Source: UBA11740 sp049273695 (GTDB lineage: Bacteria; Acidobacteriota; Blastocatellia; Pyrinomonadales; Pyrinomonadaceae). From it: a DNA stretch of 64,000 nucleotides. The translations under genes and the position numbers were made by a program. Below the pieces are notes generated by a model that ran no database searches, was not told the origin of the DNA, and saw only the letters and a program-made list of their open reading frames with translations. Positions 63,029 through 64,000 of this stretch are shown here, piece by piece. Location: positions 62,001-126,000 of the forward strand of contig JBASRE010000014.1 in assembly GCA_049273695.1 (NCBI GenBank), given 5' to 3'. Each line of letters opens with the position of its first letter. The stretch's first letter is position 1.

Positions 63029-63172
63029 TCGAAGGCCCGTTAGGGCCTAATGTTTATAGAATCCAAACGCTGACTAAATCATTAGCTCCTTTAGGAGCGA
63101 AATCTTACGCTCCTAAAGGAGCTTAAGATCTCAAAACGTCTTATGGCTATAAACATCTCGCTCCTACGGACG
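63029..63172. repeat. composite palindromic repeat, GGAGCGAAAT family, copy 2
   Basis: AGGCCCGTTAGGGCCT, then GCTCCTTTAGGAGC and its inverse GCTCCTAAAGGAGC, with TGTTTATAGAATCC and GGCTATAAACATCTCGCTCC linkers. Same core and linker type as 1507-1607. Confidence 0.8.
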
Positions 63173-63174
63173 AA

Positions 63175-63636
63175 CTAACCACTCGCTTCAACCAGAATTC
63201 TTGTCAACTTTTCCAGCCCGTCACCATCGAGCGTATCGAACCTTCCGATCAAGGGGCTGTCGAGATCGAGCACGGCTATCAGTTTAGACCCTTTCATCAC
63301 TGGAACCACGATCTCCGAGTTCGAAGCGCTGTCGCAGGCGATATGGCCCGGAAACTCGTGTACGTTCGGCACGATTACCGTTTCGCATTTCGCCGCGCCG
63401 GCGCCGCACACACCCTGACCAATCTTGATTCTGACGCAAGCTGGTTGGCCCTGGAACGGTCCCAGCACCAGCTCGTCTTCTTTAGCAAAATAGAATCCTG
63501 CCCAATTCACGTCAGGCAACGAATGAAAAAGCAGGGAAGAGAAGTTCGCTGCGTTCGCGATCAGATCGCGTTCACCGGCAAGCAGAGCAGAGAGTTGCGC
63601 CGCGAGTTGATCGTAACGTTCGGACTTTGTGTCCAT
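63175..63636 (-). CDS. msrC: free methionine-R-sulfoxide reductase (GAF domain)
   Basis: A 153-residue GAF-domain enzyme that reduces free L-methionine-R-sulfoxide. Family motifs: NWAGFYFAKEDELVLGPFQGQPACVRI, GQGVCGAGAAKCETVIVPNVHEFPGHIACD and SNSEIVVPV. The three catalytic Cys positions (PACV, GVCG, IACD) are all present. Cytoplasmic antioxidant role, together with the two peroxiredoxins of the window. Confidence 0.94.
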   Translation of the reverse strand: MDTKSERYDQLAAQLSALLAGERDLIANAANFSSLLFHSLPDVNWAGFYFAKEDELVLGPFQGQPACVRIKIGQGVCGAGAAKCETVIVPNVHEFPGHIACDSASNSEIVVPVMKGSKLIAVLDLDSPLIGRFDTLDGDGLEKLTRILVEASG

Positions 63637-63669
63637 AAGAATTCATTGACAGGATTCACATGACTTCAG

Positions 63670-64000
63670 CTAATCATGTAAATCCTGTCCCGTTGATCGC
63701 CGAATGCTAATCACCACGCTCTTCGAGGCGGGCGTGTGGCTCTTGTCCGCGAAGTGCCGCAGCGGCACGAGCACGTTCGCTTCCGGAAAGTACGTGGCGG
63801 CGCAGCGACGCGGAATTGCGTAAGGCACGACCGTGAATTGCCGTGCGATGCGTTCTTCACCATCGAAGTGACTGACAAGATCGACAGCTTGGCCGTCTTT
63901 CAACTGTGACGAACGGATGTCTTCAGGGTTAAGGAAAACCACGCGGCGGCCATTGTGAATCCCGCGATAACGATCGTCGAGGCCGTAGATCGTCGTATTG
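63670..64000 (-). CDS. FdhF/YdeP-type molybdopterin oxidoreductase, C-terminal part
   Basis: The frame is open from 63670 past the right edge; 110 residues are visible. NTTIYGLDDRYRGIHNGRRVVFLNPEDI, the conserved ANVLVPLRHFADKSHTPASKSVVISI and RRCAATYFPEANV match the C-terminal molydop-binding domain of FdhF2/YdeP-like proteins. These bis-MGD enzymes include formate dehydrogenase relatives; the active-site residue (Cys, Ser or Sec) lies outside the window. A MobB-like gene further downstream fits a molybdenum theme. Confidence 0.88.
   Translation of the reverse strand, partial: NTTIYGLDDRYRGIHNGRRVVFLNPEDIRSSQLKDGQAVDLVSHFDGEERIARQFTVVPYAIPRRCAATYFPEANVLVPLRHFADKSHTPASKSVVISIRRSTGQDLHD

Overview
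The window is a gene-dense, roughly 55-58% G+C stretch of a bacterial chromosome. I infer a diderm Acidobacteriota, perhaps Blastocatellia. The signs are an ECF sigma factor of the large acidobacterial type next to a Ser/Thr kinase with a C-terminal propeller, an outer-membrane block bamA-ompH-ompH-fabZ-lpxA-lpxI, BNR-propeller and subtilase secreted proteins, and an unusual load of palindromic intergenic repeats. The assignment rests on gene content only; no rRNA lies in the window.

Layout, left to right. 1-1490 (minus): 5' end of an FGGY sugar kinase, a proline-rich DUF4870-type membrane protein and a JAMM peptidase. 1680-10188 (minus): aspS, then an aromatic/acyl-CoA cluster read in the order boxC, boxB, TetR regulator, two crotonases, SDR. 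BoxB and BoxC are the benzoyl-CoA epoxidation (box) enzymes, but boxA, boxD and a benzoate-CoA ligase are not in the window. 10590-18966: secreted coiled protein, tRNA-Sec (selC), dprA, PrxQ-like peroxiredoxin, topA, gamma-carbonic anhydrase, VOC protein, zeta-kinase with a small overlapping partner, PepT-like peptidase. 19084-27015: two lysophospholipid/lipid A type acyltransferases, a radical SAM protein coupled to a PMT/ArnT-like glycosyltransferase, a GGDEF-EAL membrane protein and a GNAT protein. 27052-39756: secreted subtilase with a hexapeptide-repeat tail, ClpC, and the outer-membrane/lipid A block. 39823-47515: secreted di-heme plus von Willebrand type D protein, 1-Cys peroxiredoxin, DUF4139 protein, quinone oxidoreductase, tetraheme cytochrome, FAD oxidoreductase. 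47774-54103: 11 Asp-box propeller protein, higBA with a frameshifted toxin, TPM-LemA-nucleotidyltransferase-like group. 54145-60188: more A+T-rich accessory stretch with a CARDB-like protein, small unknown proteins and the ECF sigma/STPK pair. 60708-64000: tRNA-Gln, lone HisKA protein, pirin, MobB-like GTPase, free Met-R-sulfoxide reductase, and the C-terminus of an FdhF/YdeP-type molybdopterin oxidoreductase.

The most distinctive property is the repeat content. (1) Composite double-hairpin palindromes of at least eight sequence families fill intergenic gaps, often ending exactly at a stop codon; in three genes (boxC, the MobB-like gene and the N-terminus of the glycosyltransferase) such a palindrome is part of the reading frame. 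(2) Seven loci consist of a 7-9 nt motif reiterated in one orientation and then in the inverse orientation, forming long imperfect hairpins; several of these extend into apparent N-termini and complicate start calling. Other points for a second look are the selC gene, the subtilase with a predicted left-handed beta-helix tail, the heme/vWD protein, the incomplete box cluster, and the higB frameshift beside an intact higA and a palindromic operator.
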